From Eutreptiella sp. 'Long Island Sound 2002' (taxonomy: Eukaryota > Euglenozoa > Euglenophyceae > Eutreptiales > Eutreptiaceae): 64,000 bases of DNA. Below the pieces are notes generated by a model, which was not told where the DNA came from, did no database searches, and worked only from the letters and a program-made list of their open reading frames with translations. The position numbers and the translations under genes are program-made. Below are positions 53,890-64,000 of this stretch, piece after piece. The stretch is taken from the NCBI GenBank assembly GCA_964036045.1, contig OZ038385.1, positions 57,383,919 to 57,447,918 on the forward strand, written 5' to 3'. Numbering within the stretch: the first letter of the stretch is position 1; every line of letters starts with the position of its first letter.

Positions 53890-56800
53890 TCATGGGCCAA
53901 AGAAGGGACGCCGCCTCGGCACCAGAGCGTCCCAAGCCCGCCGCTCCAGGACCTGGACATAGCGACGGTCCGCCTCCTCCTCCTCCTCGAGCACCGCCAG
54001 CTCCTCCGATGCCGCCCCTGCGATGCGCGCCTGTAGCCGGGAGACGCTGTGGGCCAGGGACCGATGTGCCACTTTACACTTCTCGAACTCCAGAGCGCTG
54101 TACAGTTCTGCGGCCGCGGCCGCCTCGGCATCGCAGACGACCACACGGAGCACGCGCTCCCCCTTCTCGATCAGCCCGCTCCAGCCTCGTGCCTCCATGG
54201 CTGTGACCTGCGCGCGCCCCTCCGCCTCTGCGGGCACCACCGCCGTCCAGCCCTGAATCCCATCCCTCGCGCCAGCCTCCGCCCGGCAGATGGCCTCGCG
54301 CGCTTTGTCCACGTCCCGCTGGAAGGCCGCACGCTGCGCTGCCTGGTGCTGCCGCAACTTTGCAGCATCCGCGGCCCGCAGCGCCTGCAACTCATCCCCC
54401 ACCCTGTCCACCTTCTCCTCCAACTGTTGCCGCATCTGCGCCAGCGCCACCTGCTCCGACAGAACCGGGTCCGGCATGCGCTCGCGCATGATGTCGAACA
54501 GCAAATTGCGCTGCACCTGCTCCTCGCGCGCCGTGCGGTGCACGGCGCGCCCGTACTGCGCGTCGAGCTCCGCGAAACGCGGGGCCCACGCCGCCATCCA
54601 TCGCTCGTGCCGCTCCCGCTCCCGCTGCCGCTGCTGCTCCAACACGGCGCAGAAAGCAGCGCAAAGTCCATCGCGCACCTGGGCTTCCTCGTTGTCGCAG
54701 AGTCCCCGGCCCTGCTCTTCTTCCGCAGCCGTGCGGGTCATGGCCTGCTGTATCGCCTCCTGGCGCCTCTCCTGCTCGGCAAGCTGCAGTGCCAGCTCAA
54801 GCAGCCGCTCCTCCCGCACCCGCCGCTCTTCTGCAGCCCGCGCTTCTTTCCGTGCAATGGGTTCGAACTCGTGCTCCATCTCCATCAAGAGGTCGCTGCG
54901 CTCGCACTCCTCCTTCTGCTCGATCCGCAGTCGGTCCTCGTGGCACTGCACATCCAGCGCATTGGACACGGCGTGGAGCTTCTGCGTCCGCTCCAGCTCC
55001 TCCTCCAACAAGCGCTCGGCCATTTTGTCGCAGATGTCGGTCTTCCACTGCTGCAAAGCCTCGAACATGGGGCTCGCTTGAGCCTGTTCGTACTGCAAAA
55101 TCTGAGTGCGCCCGACCTCCTCGTACGCTACAGTCTCAAGCAGCCATCCCGCTTCGCGCAGCGTTGTTCGAAACAAAATTTCGGAATCCTCCAGTCCGTC
55201 CCGATCTTCATCCTCCACCTCCTGCAACGCCTTCATCGCGAGGGAGTAATGGCGGGCCATCTCCTGTGCAATCATGTTCCTCTCATGCTCATGGAGCTCC
55301 TGTAGCTGCCTGCTAAACTGCCCGATGGCAGCCTCCCAATCAAACAGTTCCTGGGCAAAGGCATGGGCGCAGGCATGCACAGGGCACGGGCTTGCGTGCC
55401 AGGCATGGGCATACGCATGGGACACTTTCAGAGGTACGGGCATATTCATGGGCATGGGCATGGACACGGGCAAAGGCACAAGAACCCAGGCTGAGAATAG
55501 GCACGTAGGCCGGGGTATGGGGACGGGTGAAGGCACGGCAGGCACAGAAGCATGCGCATGCGCATGGAATAGGCGCGGGCATTGGGACCGGCACAGGTTT
55601 CCATTCAAACTGCAACATTTCGTCATGTCTGCAGAGATTGTTGCGTTTCAGGAACACGGAGGCGTGATCGTGTGTACAAGCGACCAAACGAGGTCTCCAG
55701 GGCAAATATGCAGCACGGTACAGGCATGGAAATCAGTGGTTGCGGGTGCATGGACATGTGCATGGGCATGGACCCAGGCACGGGCAGGTGCATGGGCACA
55801 CATACCTCACTCGCAATGTGGTATGCAGCATCCGCCTGTTCGGCACACAGGCTGTGGACAACCGCCTCCCACTTGGCGCGCTGCTCGGCTTCCACACGTG
55901 CTGCCTCGGTGCGGACGCTGGCGATGGCCTGTGCAGTAGCACGCAGCTGCTGCTGACCCGCACTTTCTGCGCCGAAAATCAATTCCCGTTCGGCTTCCTC
56001 CTCCTCCTCGCACATGAGCGTCTGCTGCACCGCACTTGGCGCCCCAAGGGCCGCCTGGAGCCGCTGCAGCTGCCCCTCCAGCCGGATGCGGGTTGCAGCG
56101 GCCTCTGGGGACACGTTCAGCGGCACATTGTGGAACGTTGGGCCTGGGCCCGGGAACCGTCGAGGCTGTGCCCTCGGCTGGGCCGCAGGTGTGAGGGTAG
56201 TGAATGCTGATGTCGACTCCAAAGGAGACACAGCGGCATGCACTGGCCCTGCGGTGACAGCCTCTGCCATCTCCACCCCCGGAGCAGGGGCGGGATCAGA
56301 GACTGGCGGCTCCTGCTCCTTGGCGGTCGCGAGGGGTTCCAACTTGGGGCCCTGCGTGCCACGTCCCAGGGTCATTTCGGGGGGGTTCCGCACCATCATG
56401 AGCCCTGCGAGGTGGTCCTCTTTGGTGACCTTGACGAGGTCGTGATGTTGGGGCACTTGAGTGGTCCGCATGATGTTGGTGGCGGGGGAACAAAGCGGCG
56501 GCGCGGCCGGGCACTTTGTCGCCCGGCACATCGCCTGACTCCGGTCCGCGTCCATCTGCCGCATCAGGAACCGCCAGGCCTGTCGCTCCTCCTGCTGGAC
56601 ATCGTAGCGCGCGTCCCAGGCCGCCTCCTCCAGGCGGGCCACTTGGTGGCTCACGGCCTTGCGGAGCTCCACGGGCCCATGGGCAGGCTTGGCCACGCCG
56701 GTGTACGACGCGTAGCTCTGCTGCTCCTCGCCGCACAGCACAAAGGGGGCGTCCGACCACTTCCGGCCGGGCAGCGGGACCCCGGACAAGACCGAGGCGG

Positions 56801-58106
56801 CGCTGACACTGCTGTCGCGCCGGCGGTCCAGGCCCGCGGGTTTGGATTGCGACGGCTCCCCAAGAGAGGGGCGTTGCACCGCATCCGATGGCTTGAGGAC
56901 TACGGGCTGGGGCTTGGCGGCGGTGCGCTGCGGAACTTGCACTGTACCCTCCATGGCAAGGAGGGCGCTGCGGACTTTCTCATGAGCACGGGCCAGAGAG
57001 GCCCACGCCACTTTTGCAGCTCCCTGAATCTCGATGCGGCAGACTTCCTCCTCCATCGTCAGCTGTGACTTCAGAAATTGCACCGCAGGGCAGTCTAGCT
57101 CCTTCTCCAATGCTGCCAATGCTTGGCGCCGGACTTCTTCGGCTTCGGTGAGGCTTTGAACTGGGCTCGAAGGTTCAGACCCCGCCGCGGTCTTGCTGGA
57201 CCCACTTGTGGGGGACACCCCGTTGAAGGAGTCAGAATCAGCAAGGAGAGTGTTCGATCTGGGTGGATGGTCAAGCCGTGGCGAAAATGGCACCCACTCC
57301 CATTGGCACACGACCACCGGGGTTTGCGAGCGGGCGGGCTCTGTCGGCGGCGATAGCGTCTCCGTGGAGCTCTGAGCTCTTGGGGTCTCCTCGAAAGGCG
57401 GCCAATCTGTTTGCTCGAAGTGTGGGCTCAGAGATCGCACGTCCACAACCGGTGATGCGACGCGTGGTTCTGTTTCCACTGAACGTTGGGGAGCGCCATG
57501 TCCAGTGTGGAGCACGGTTCCTTCGCCCCCTTCGGCGTCCCGCGAGTGCTCCCAAGTCAACCCCGGATCCATCGGCACCACTCCATGGGCCATTGGCGAC
57601 ACTACACGAGGCATGGCGACACCGGGTGGAGGGTAAAGGTGCACTGCATGGTTGGGGTTGGTCCCCTGCGCAAGTGCGGGCTGCCACGGCATGAGCCCCA
57701 AGGGCTCGAGCACTGGGCGTCCCCCTAGAGATGGAGCGGTGTTCTGGCTCCAAGGGACCGCGTTGGAGACTTCATGACCAACCAACGATGGCGTGGCTAG
57801 AGCCTCGAGTTTCTCGGCCTGTGGCTTACGCTGAATGGCGGTCAAATTGCGTTTATTTCGAACCGGGGCTTGGTCACGGAACTGGTGCCCCCGTTGTCCT
57901 CGACCGGCTCCACGGTGCTTTGGCGATGCAAAGGGCGACGCAAAACTCACCTTGGCCAAGGAATCCAACCTGTGGCCTTTGCTTAGCTTGCGGTCACCAA
58001 CCAAACTGTTTGGCCCACCATTCTTCAACGCATGACCTTGCGTCGTGGCGCTTGGGATCCCGGAACTAAAATTTCGCAAACTCATCATGTCCAACATCGT
58101 GCGCAA
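53890..58106 (-). CDS. Long coiled-coil protein, two exons
   Basis: Exon 1 (58106-55806, 767 codons) and exon 2 (55350-53890, 486 codons plus stop) join in phase 0 across a 455-base GT-AG intron, giving about 1253 residues. The first ~330 residues are proline/serine-rich and probably disordered. Helical, Ala/Glu/Arg/Gln-rich segments with Trp and Leu spacing follow at ~340-430 and ~640-767, and almost all of exon 2 is continuous coiled coil (for example LEEELERTQKLHAVSNALDV, LAEQERRQEAIQQAMTRTAA). There is no signal peptide, no transmembrane segment and no enzyme motif. Such proteins often serve in cytoskeleton, basal body or scaffolding, but that is inference from composition only. The codons are strongly GC-biased. 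The start is one of several nearby ATGs (58106, 58091, 58088). Confidence 0.75.
55351..55805 (-). repeat. Coiled-coil gene intron filled with GGGCAT/CATGGG repeats
   Basis: The intron (donor GTATGTG, acceptor TTTGCCCAG) is mostly variants of GGCATGGGCA on the plus strand, interspersed with GGCACGGGC. It remains open in the exon frames for long stretches, so without the splice signals it would look like coding sequence. Confidence 0.7.
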
Positions 58107-58711
58107 CTTGGCCCCACAGCTCGCAAGCCAATCACGACCTCTGCGGCATGCCCTCCATACTAGTCAAAGCACCGTGAGATGCCTTCTGTTAAGATAAAGG
58201 TAAACATGCTGTGGGGCGCAACTAGACCACACGGAGCAAGTGCAGCCAACGCACGCTAGGCAAGAGGCAGCACGGTGCAGAATGTCTAGAAGTCATTCTT
58301 TGTTGCGGCCCCTTTGAATCAAGGTGTTCTTTCAATAGGGTGAATGGACTACGTACTACAAAATTATTCGCGGGAGAGTGGGTGCTGCTCCATCCCCCAC
58401 CATTTTCAATACCACAAGCCCAGCAGGTTCGAGTGAATCTCTTGTGTTTTTTGGCATAACAAATGTTCCATAGCACGGAGCGCATCAAACCACAAGTTGT
58501 TCATCGACGGTGTGGAGTAAAGACCGCTTCGCGGGGGCACAACACTCGGTGCTATGCACTTGATGCCCTGCACTGGAGGCCACGGAGAGAACAAGCAACA
58601 TCCAAACCACAAAACATGTCGTTCGTAAGTATTAAGTAAGGGTTGCACAAACTGTGACCGGAAGGACTTCCGGCAGGACGTCCTGGTGAGATATTTGCGT
58701 GAAAGGTTGGG

Positions 58712-59870
58712 ATGAGTGCGGACGCGCCAAGCAAGATCAGTTCCCAAACTCGGACACGGTCACGCGTGGTATTGAGGATAACCACAACGTCCTACATTAA
58801 GCAAACCAATGTTCTCACACGGCAAGGGTACCAAAGGTCTTCAAATGCCCCAAGACGGTTGGTGAATATTTTGCAACATGGCGTTTTTTCACGTTTGTCA
58901 CTCCCATCCTTCGTGGTAGGGGCAAGGGTCGTGCACTCGGTAGAAGAGTTGGCTTTTGCTCGTGAAGTCATTCAAGAGTATTTGTCTTTGGGGGCCATCG
59001 AGCCTTGTTCTCTCTTTGAGTTGCGGTTTTCTGTACCTTGGTTTGTGGTGTCAAAGGTGGAACCATCCGGTTCCATCAAACGCCGTTTCATTGCCAACAT
59101 GAGACCCATAAATAAGTTCATTGCTTGTTCACCTTTTAAATTTGATCATTGGGGAATTGTTTTCCCTATGTTACGTAAGGGCATGCATGCGGCAAAAGTT
59201 GATTTGTCACATGCATACTTTCACGTCCCTCTTTTGAGTAATTTTGCTCGCTATGTCGGCGTTGAAGTTGATGGTTCTTGCTATCATTTTCGCGGGTTGC
59301 CATTCGGGCTCAATGCGTCACCCCAAATATTTGGCTCTTTCATGCGCGTTCTTTCCAGGCTCTGGAGAGAGCGTGGACTAATGGTCTTCGTTTACATGGA
59401 TGATATAATGATCCTCGGATCCACGTATGCAGAATGCCGTGCCTCCGTGGCCGTCGTTCGCTCAGCGGTGGAAGAGGCGGGTTTTTTAGTTAAAGCCGAA
59501 AAATCATCTTTTGAGCCTTCGAGGGTTGTAAAATTTCTAGGGGTAGAAGCCGATTTTGAGCGTGGGGTTATTAGTATAGAAAGCGTAAAAGCTTTCGAAA
59601 AGACCTCGGTAAACTGGTTACGCGTGAACAAGTGTCTTTACGAGCTGCTAGCTCGATATTGGGAAAAGTCAGAAGTTTATTGGTTTGTTTCCCAGGTCTG
59701 AGGTTGCTCACTGACCATCTGATGGCTTTTACCCAATTAGCTCACAAGTTCGGTTACGATTGTTCGTTGCCCGTCCCTGCCATTGTACGTGAACAAGCCT
59801 TGTTGTGCAAGGATTATTTGTCGTCTTGGGCGGGCAGAGCCATGCTTGGGGTTAAGTCCAGGTTATAAAC
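58712..59870 (+). pseudogene. DIRS-like reverse transcriptase
   Basis: The frame contains the palm motifs KRRFIANMRPINKF and AAKVDLSHAYFHVPL (first catalytic Asp), HFRGLPFGLNASPQIFG and the catalytic box VFVYMDDIMIL near residue 228, followed by KFLGVEADF. Near 59610 the frame shifts; the continuation SLRAASSILGKVRSL (thumb) runs in another frame until the insertion boundary at about 59866. The enzyme would make cDNA from element RNA. Confidence 0.8.
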
Positions 59871-59986
59871 CCGGGAACTCAGACCCGAGTCCGGGTTATG
59901 TAGCCCGGAACTCGGGTGCCCCAAGTTGTGGGTTATACAACCCGGACTCGGGTCTAAGTTACGGGTTATAGGGGTACAGGATACTA

Positions 59987-60340
59987 ATGGAAAAGCAACG
60001 TATAATTGGAACTATACAAATATGGAACCTGTTGCTTCGTGCTTTGATAGGGTGTTCTTTCAAAAATGTACGGCAAGCAATTGGCAAACATGTTCGGATT
60101 TGTTCCTTCTCCTTTCAAGGCAGCCAAATGGGAGGGAAGTGGTGCCAAGGACAAGGCGCCTCAAAAAAACGTGCATCCCAAATGTTTCCGTTGCGATCAT
60201 CAGGTGGGCAAGGAAGTGGTAATCGGCAGCCGGTGAAATGTGCTTGTTGCTCCGCCATCTTCCACTTGGGATGTGCTGGTGTGACTCATCCACCGTGGTT
60301 TGGGTCGTGGGCATGTGATGGATGCAAGAAGGCCATGTAG
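59987..60340 (+). CDS. Open frame with PHD-finger-like C-terminus, copy 1
   Basis: A 117-codon frame from ATG 59987 ends KCACCSAIFHLGCAGVTH...WACDGCKKAM. The spacing C-x2-C-x4-H-x2-C-x12-W-x-C-x2-C fits the second half of a PHD finger, a zinc domain that reads histone tails. The first two Cys pairs are not evident, so this is a partial domain or part of a spliced exon. The same sequence recurs at 61225-61320. Confidence 0.4.
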   Translation: MEKQRIIGTIQIWNLLLRALIGCSFKNVRQAIGKHVRICSFSFQGSQMGGKWCQGQGASKKRASQMFPLRSSGGQGSGNRQPVKCACCSAIFHLGCAGVTHPPWFGSWACDGCKKAM

Positions 60341-60475
60341 GCCCAGTCTGTTGTAACATTCTTTGGCGATTGCCTAGATTCTTCACTATCTATTTGATTC
60401 TGGCTAAAAGAGATGGCACCATACTTTGTTTGCTAGTGTAAAAGAGAGTGGCACCAAAGCATGGAACGTATCTTA
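60244..60475. repeat. Internal direct repeat, copy 1 (~232 bp)
   Basis: This segment, from TTGTTGCTCCGCCATCTTCC to GCATGGAACGTATCTTA, recurs at 61225-61457 with only a few differences, offset 981-982 bases. It spans the PHD-like coding end and its 3' flank. Confidence 0.9.
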
Positions 60476-61224
60476 TAGAATTTGATGTGTTATGTGCTAG
60501 ACTGCTGGGCTCCATCAACTGGTGGGCTACTGATCGATGAGTGGGCGCACGGTGCAAGTTTGCAACGGGGCACAAAACAAAGTCAATAACACGAGGCGAG
60601 TGCCTTTTCCTGAACGCAGCAGAGAGGATGCAAATTCAGGGTACATGACATCTTACCTATACGGGTAGAAACCAGGACACAAGGGTCATAGCATATCCTC
60701 GTTAGCACAAAAGCTCATGGTGATAGATGAGTGGGTGCGTGTTGTGTACACATGCCGGTGGCGAGGTCAACGGTTGCTTTGTTAATGGCAGCCAGTGGGG
60801 GATTGGGGTGTCCTACCTTAGCGCACTTAGAAAGCATTTGGGTTCGCCACCACTCGTGTGGGTATTGTTTTATCAACAGTACCTTACTCAAATGCTATAG
60901 ATTCATGACAAGTGTGTTCACATCAAAACGCAAAAATAGACACTTGCCAGCGGCATTCGGTATGATTGAACCCATGGCAGATTGGTGTTTGGGCTGGTTT
61001 TGTCAAGCCAGCGACTTGGGGTGGGTGGGTTGGACATACCAGGCTAGTGATCGAGACATGGTAATTTCAGGGAGAGCGATGGGAATTGACAATGGTGAGT
61101 TGGGCTTCGAGAAAAGGGATAGATGTACCAATGTTCTCTACTTTAAGTTTCATACGGATGCACGAAGAGAGTGTATGCTTGACATGATTCAAGTGCTGGG
61201 CGTCGTTGGTGATTTGTGGGGTGT

Positions 61225-61457
61225 TTGTTGCTCCGCCATCTTCCACTTGGGATGTGCTGGTGTGACTCATCCACCGTGGTTTGGGTCGTGGGCATGTGAT
61301 GGATGCAAGAAGGCCATGTAGGCCCAGTCTGTTGTAACATTCCTTGGCGATTGCCTGGATTCTTCACTATCTATTTGATTCTGGCTGAAAGAGACCGGCA
61401 CCATACTTTGTTTGCTAGTGTAAAAGAGAGTGGCACCAAAGCATGGAACGTATCTTA
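61225..61457. repeat. Internal direct repeat, copy 2 (~233 bp), with PHD-like frame
   Basis: Near-identical to 60244-60475. The frame SAIFHLGCAGVTHPPWFG and CDGCKKAM with its stop at 61319-61321 is preserved, although the upstream sequence is different, so the duplication carried an exon-like end with flanking DNA. Confidence 0.9.
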
Positions 61458-61759
61458 CTACCAGTGGCACATGATTTGCTATTGTTGTGTTGCGATTGCA
61501 CATGGGTGCGATCCAAAGGCCCAACCCGATCAGAGGGTGTCAAGGTGGAAACAACAAGGGACAGGCAAGGGGGCAAGAATCGGAAACAATGGCAAGCTCA
61601 CCGTGGATACATAACCCGGACTCTTGGGTCTGAGTTCCCGGGTCTCCGTAACCCGGACTTAGAAACCGAGTGTTATAACCCAGAACTCGGACCGAGTTCG
61701 GGTTATATAACCCGGAACTCGGTCCGAGTGCCGGGTTATACACCCGGTTTATATATAGA

Positions 61760-62474
61760 ACCTACGATACGTGTCGCTACCGATGCTAGTGATTTAGAGT
61801 TGGGTGCTATTGATTTGAGCAACCAAACGCGAACCGTGCATGCTTACACCGACCCTTCTTTACATATAAATATCAAAGAAATAAGGGCGTCCACTTTAGG
61901 GGTCCAGGCTTTTGCTCTTAAGAACTCTGTTGTGGAGTGCTATGTTGATAACATAGTCACCTATTTCTACCTCCTAAATCAGGGTGGCCGCAAGCGTCAT
62001 CTCAACAAGGAGCTCCGCCCCTTCTTCTTTTGGGCGTGGGACCAGAACATCGAGGTGAGGCCTCTTTGGGTGCTGTCGGATCAGAACCCCGCGGACCGAA
62101 TTTCGAGGAGAGGGTTTGACGCGAAGGAGGCTCGCTTGTCTCACATCGTGTTTCTAACCATTGTGCATCGCTGTCGCATCAAACCGGTGGTAGACGTTTT
62201 TGCCTCACACGGCAACTCTCAGTGCCATCTTTATGTCAGCCGGGATTTCGACCCGGACGCTTTGGCTTGCGACGCGCTCAAAACCAATCTCTCGGGGATG
62301 CCTCTTCTTTATGCATGTCCCCCATGGAATCTAATAGGGCCTTTTCTCAACCATCTTTCCCGATTCCCCAAAACCCGGTGTCTGTTGGTGTGTCCCATGT
62401 GGACGGGGTGCCCTTGGTGGCCCCAACTACTACGGCTCTCACATTTGTCGTACCGTCCTCGGGTCGTAATTTAA
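61760..62474 (+). pseudogene. DIRS-like RNase H and adjoining domain
   Basis: RVATDASDLELGAIDL supplies the first catalytic Asp, HINIKEIRA the Glu and ECYVDNIVTYFYLLNQGG the second Asp of a DIRS/Ty3-type RNase H. The following text PVVDVFASHGNSQCHLY and LLYACPPWNLI matches the conserved tail found in DIRS elements after RNase H. The domain begins directly at the insertion boundary and is otherwise intact to a stop at 62474. It overlaps the recombinase frame. Confidence 0.75.
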
Positions 62475-63485
62475 AAACCCCATCAGGGCCTGTTTCAAGA
62501 CTTTTGGAGAAAGCCGCTTCCGGCTCCAAGGGTATCCCTTGTTTGCGTGATGTTATCTGTTCCGTCTTTGGCAAAAAGAATTATTCTGAAGCATCAATCC
62601 AAGCGATTCTGGAAAAGCTTGCGCCCTCTTTGAAGCGATATGATTCCTCTTTTCGTTTGTTTTGTTCTCTTGGCATGGAGATGGGATATTCGTTTCCCGA
62701 TGTCACGTTGCCTCAGGTTGTCAATGTGCTTTCTACTATGCATCAAGTTTCCCCTTCTCAGGCGTCTTCAGCTTATTCTGCTTTGTTAAAGTTTCCTTAT
62801 CTTAGATCGTTGTCCTTTGATCCAGCCATTCGTGCGCTTCGAAGGCGGTGGACAACTAGTGTACCTAAGTACGTTGTCTTTTGGAAGGGAGAGCAATTGG
62901 TCACCTTTTTGGCAGCGTAAAAGCTTGACCATTCTTCAAAAATCCACGTGCGTGCACGTTTGATCATTGTTCTCCGTTTGTTCCAGTTATACCGCTCTTT
63001 TGATCTGTCGAATATGCTTAGAGTGTTGGCGACTTATGATGGCAAATGGTTTGTGCCCACCCGCCGAAAGGGGTGGGCGAATTTGCGATGGGATAGGGTC
63101 ATGTCCATTCCGTCTTTGCCCGACTTTTGTCCGCTAACCTTGTTACACTTGTATCTGCGTTTAACGCCCGAGGGCGCTTCTCCGGATGGCGTGGAACCCA
63201 AGCGTGTGTTTTTGGCAGTTGTTAGGCCTTTTGGTGCCATTGTCTTCCGATAGAATTGCTGCTGTGACCAAGGAGTTGTTGGTGTCTGCGGGCATCGACA
63301 TGGAGCTTTTTGGAGCCCACACAACAAGAGCTGTGGGCCTCGCCTTGCTTCGTGCCTTGGGTTTGTCAGCCTCTTTCCCTAATGCAGTGCGCGCGACACC
63401 TCTCGGCAAGGTCCCCCTTCTGGAAGGTTTTCCCAGAATCGCAGCATGCATAATAAGAGCAGGGAAATTGAAAGTGTCAGTTTAA
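62460..63485 (+). pseudogene. DIRS-like tyrosine recombinase, frameshifted
   Basis: An N-terminal core-binding region (KRYDSSFRLFCSLGMEMGYS, then LSTMHQVSPSQASSAYSALL) runs to a stop near 62920. In a second frame LYRSFDLSNML supplies the first catalytic Arg, and in a third frame GAHTTRAVGLALL supplies the H-x-x-R box. I could not find the C-terminal nucleophilic Tyr in any frame, so the enzyme is probably dead. It would integrate circular cDNA without target duplication. Confidence 0.7.
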
Positions 63486-64000
63486 CGTTGCATGTTTCTT
63501 CAATAGATTTCGAAAAGAACAGGATGACAGAGGCGTCTGCAGGCTTTCTTTGTTGGTTTAATTGTTCTTGGATTGATCAATGCAAACGCCATTGGAAACA
63601 AATTTTTCAATGCTCTATTGCAAACGATCGCACAGGAAAATCAGCCTCTATTTAGTAATACCAGATTTGTGGGGTGTAACAGCTCAGACTAACCACACCA
63701 CAATGTCCCTTGCCAACTTTTCTGGTCTGTCCTTGAATTTGACATCCTTCAACGGCCATGTCATGGTGAGAAGCGTTAAACGGGCCAACTTCCATGATTC
63801 CAGAAATTGTTCGTCGGTTTTGGCTGGTGTGCAAGGTGTATTTTGCGCCAAGTGGGATGAGGGAGTTGATTGTCTGTGTCTAGAAATCCACATCATCATG
63901 CAATACTTCTTCATGCCACTAAAAGCACAATCGCGGCGGAGCACCACGGTGGCGAATAAGTTGGTGATGGTAGGGGTATGTTCGTAGCTGACTGGCAAGC
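63486..64000. other. Window end, no assignable gene
   Basis: Downstream of the recombinase there are overlapping open frames on both strands (63580-63987 plus, 63998-63684 minus). The minus-strand text (TDEQFLESWKLARLTLLTMT) is somewhat protein-like, but the frame runs off or near the window edge and has no motif. The right terminus of the DIRS element may lie here but is not recognisable. Confidence 0.35.

Larger units (their letters stand above)
59866..61758. mobile_element. Nested insertion with inverted, palindromic ends
   Basis: The left end TATAAACCCGGGAACTC (from about 59866) is matched in inverse orientation by the right end ...GGGTTATACACCCGGTTTATA (to about 61758). Both ends carry several further copies of AACCCGGACTCGG / CCGAGTTCGGGTTAT, making long imperfect palindromes over 59866-59970 and 61605-61758. 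The insertion interrupts the DIRS reading frame precisely between reverse transcriptase and RNase H, with TA or TATA as a possible target duplication. No transposase is visible inside. The interior carries two direct repeats encoding a PHD-like fragment. Confidence 0.7.
58712..63485 (+). mobile_element. DIRS-like tyrosine-recombinase retrotransposon, decayed
   Basis: In order on the plus strand: reverse transcriptase (58712-59870), RNase H and the associated C-terminal domain (61760-62474), and tyrosine recombinase (about 62460-63485). This order and the use of a tyrosine recombinase instead of a DDE integrase define the DIRS group. A 1.9-kb insertion separates reverse transcriptase from RNase H. 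At least three frame changes (near 59610, 62918 and 63240) break the reading frames. I could not identify the inverted or split terminal repeats or a gag gene, so the ends given are those of the coding part. Confidence 0.8.

Noticed and set aside
54049-55305. 418-codon plus-strand frame, with others at 54290-55081 and 56238-57068
   Set aside because: They are mirror frames of the GC-biased coiled-coil gene on the minus strand; their Leu/His/Arg or Ser/Cys-rich text is typical of antisense to Glu/Gln/Arg codons.

Overview
This is nuclear DNA of a eukaryote, most likely a unicellular alga or other protist with a large, repeat-laden genome. The evidence is a complete spliced gene for RNA polymerase II subunit RPB9, several genes cut by GT-AG introns, a DIRS-type tyrosine-recombinase retrotransposon, fragments of other retroelements, dense mini- and microsatellites, and many G or C runs of ten or more. 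There are no bacterial operons, ribosome binding sites or CRISPR arrays. I cannot name the lineage from sequence alone. Genes are sparse and their exons short, so most long open frames here are chance readings of repeats or GC-rich DNA.

Layout. 1-3 kb: minisatellites whose G-rich strand switches twice. 3.5-5.4 kb, minus strand: a spliced methyltransferase-like gene. 6.7-7.2 kb, minus strand: a small gene with a SAP-like C-terminus, interrupted by 20 bases. 7.5-7.7 kb: a foldback element. 9.2-11.1 kb, plus strand: RPB9, whose first intron lacks GT-AG ends. 11-18.9 kb: little beyond repeats and one orphan exon.

18.9-41.5 kb, plus strand: thirteen exons that keep one reading frame across all junctions (2847 nt, a 948-residue model). 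They begin with a BRCT-like domain and end with an arginine-type (R-S-E) ADP-ribosyltransferase domain. The exons may form one 22.6-kb gene or two neighbouring genes. Its introns hold a reverse transcriptase fragment, a retroviral-type integrase fragment, copies of a dispersed poly-C element, and an odd 2.2-kb unit (33.02-35.27 kb). That unit has 13-bp inverted ends, CTAGTAAA hairpin repeats, an 85/75-bp tandem array, a cysteine-rich open frame and GTGTGGG minisatellites on both sides.

42.3-44.3 kb: a second reverse transcriptase fragment of the same family, GC-rich DNA and a 91-bp satellite. 44.3-52.4 kb: AT-richer DNA with diverged tandem repeats and no gene I can defend. 52.4-52.6 kb, minus strand: the last two exons of an unknown gene. 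53.9-58.1 kb, minus strand: a two-exon gene for a long coiled-coil protein of about 1250 residues. 58.7-63.5 kb, plus strand: a decayed DIRS-like element split between reverse transcriptase and RNase H by a 1.9-kb insertion with inverted ends, which carries two copies of a PHD-finger-like fragment.

The genes do not form a pathway. RPB9 is housekeeping. The BRCT/ADP-ribosyltransferase model is the most striking because DNA-damage-associated BRCT domains and ADP-ribosylation are normally combined in PARP enzymes, whereas the catalytic residues here are of the arginine-specific type.
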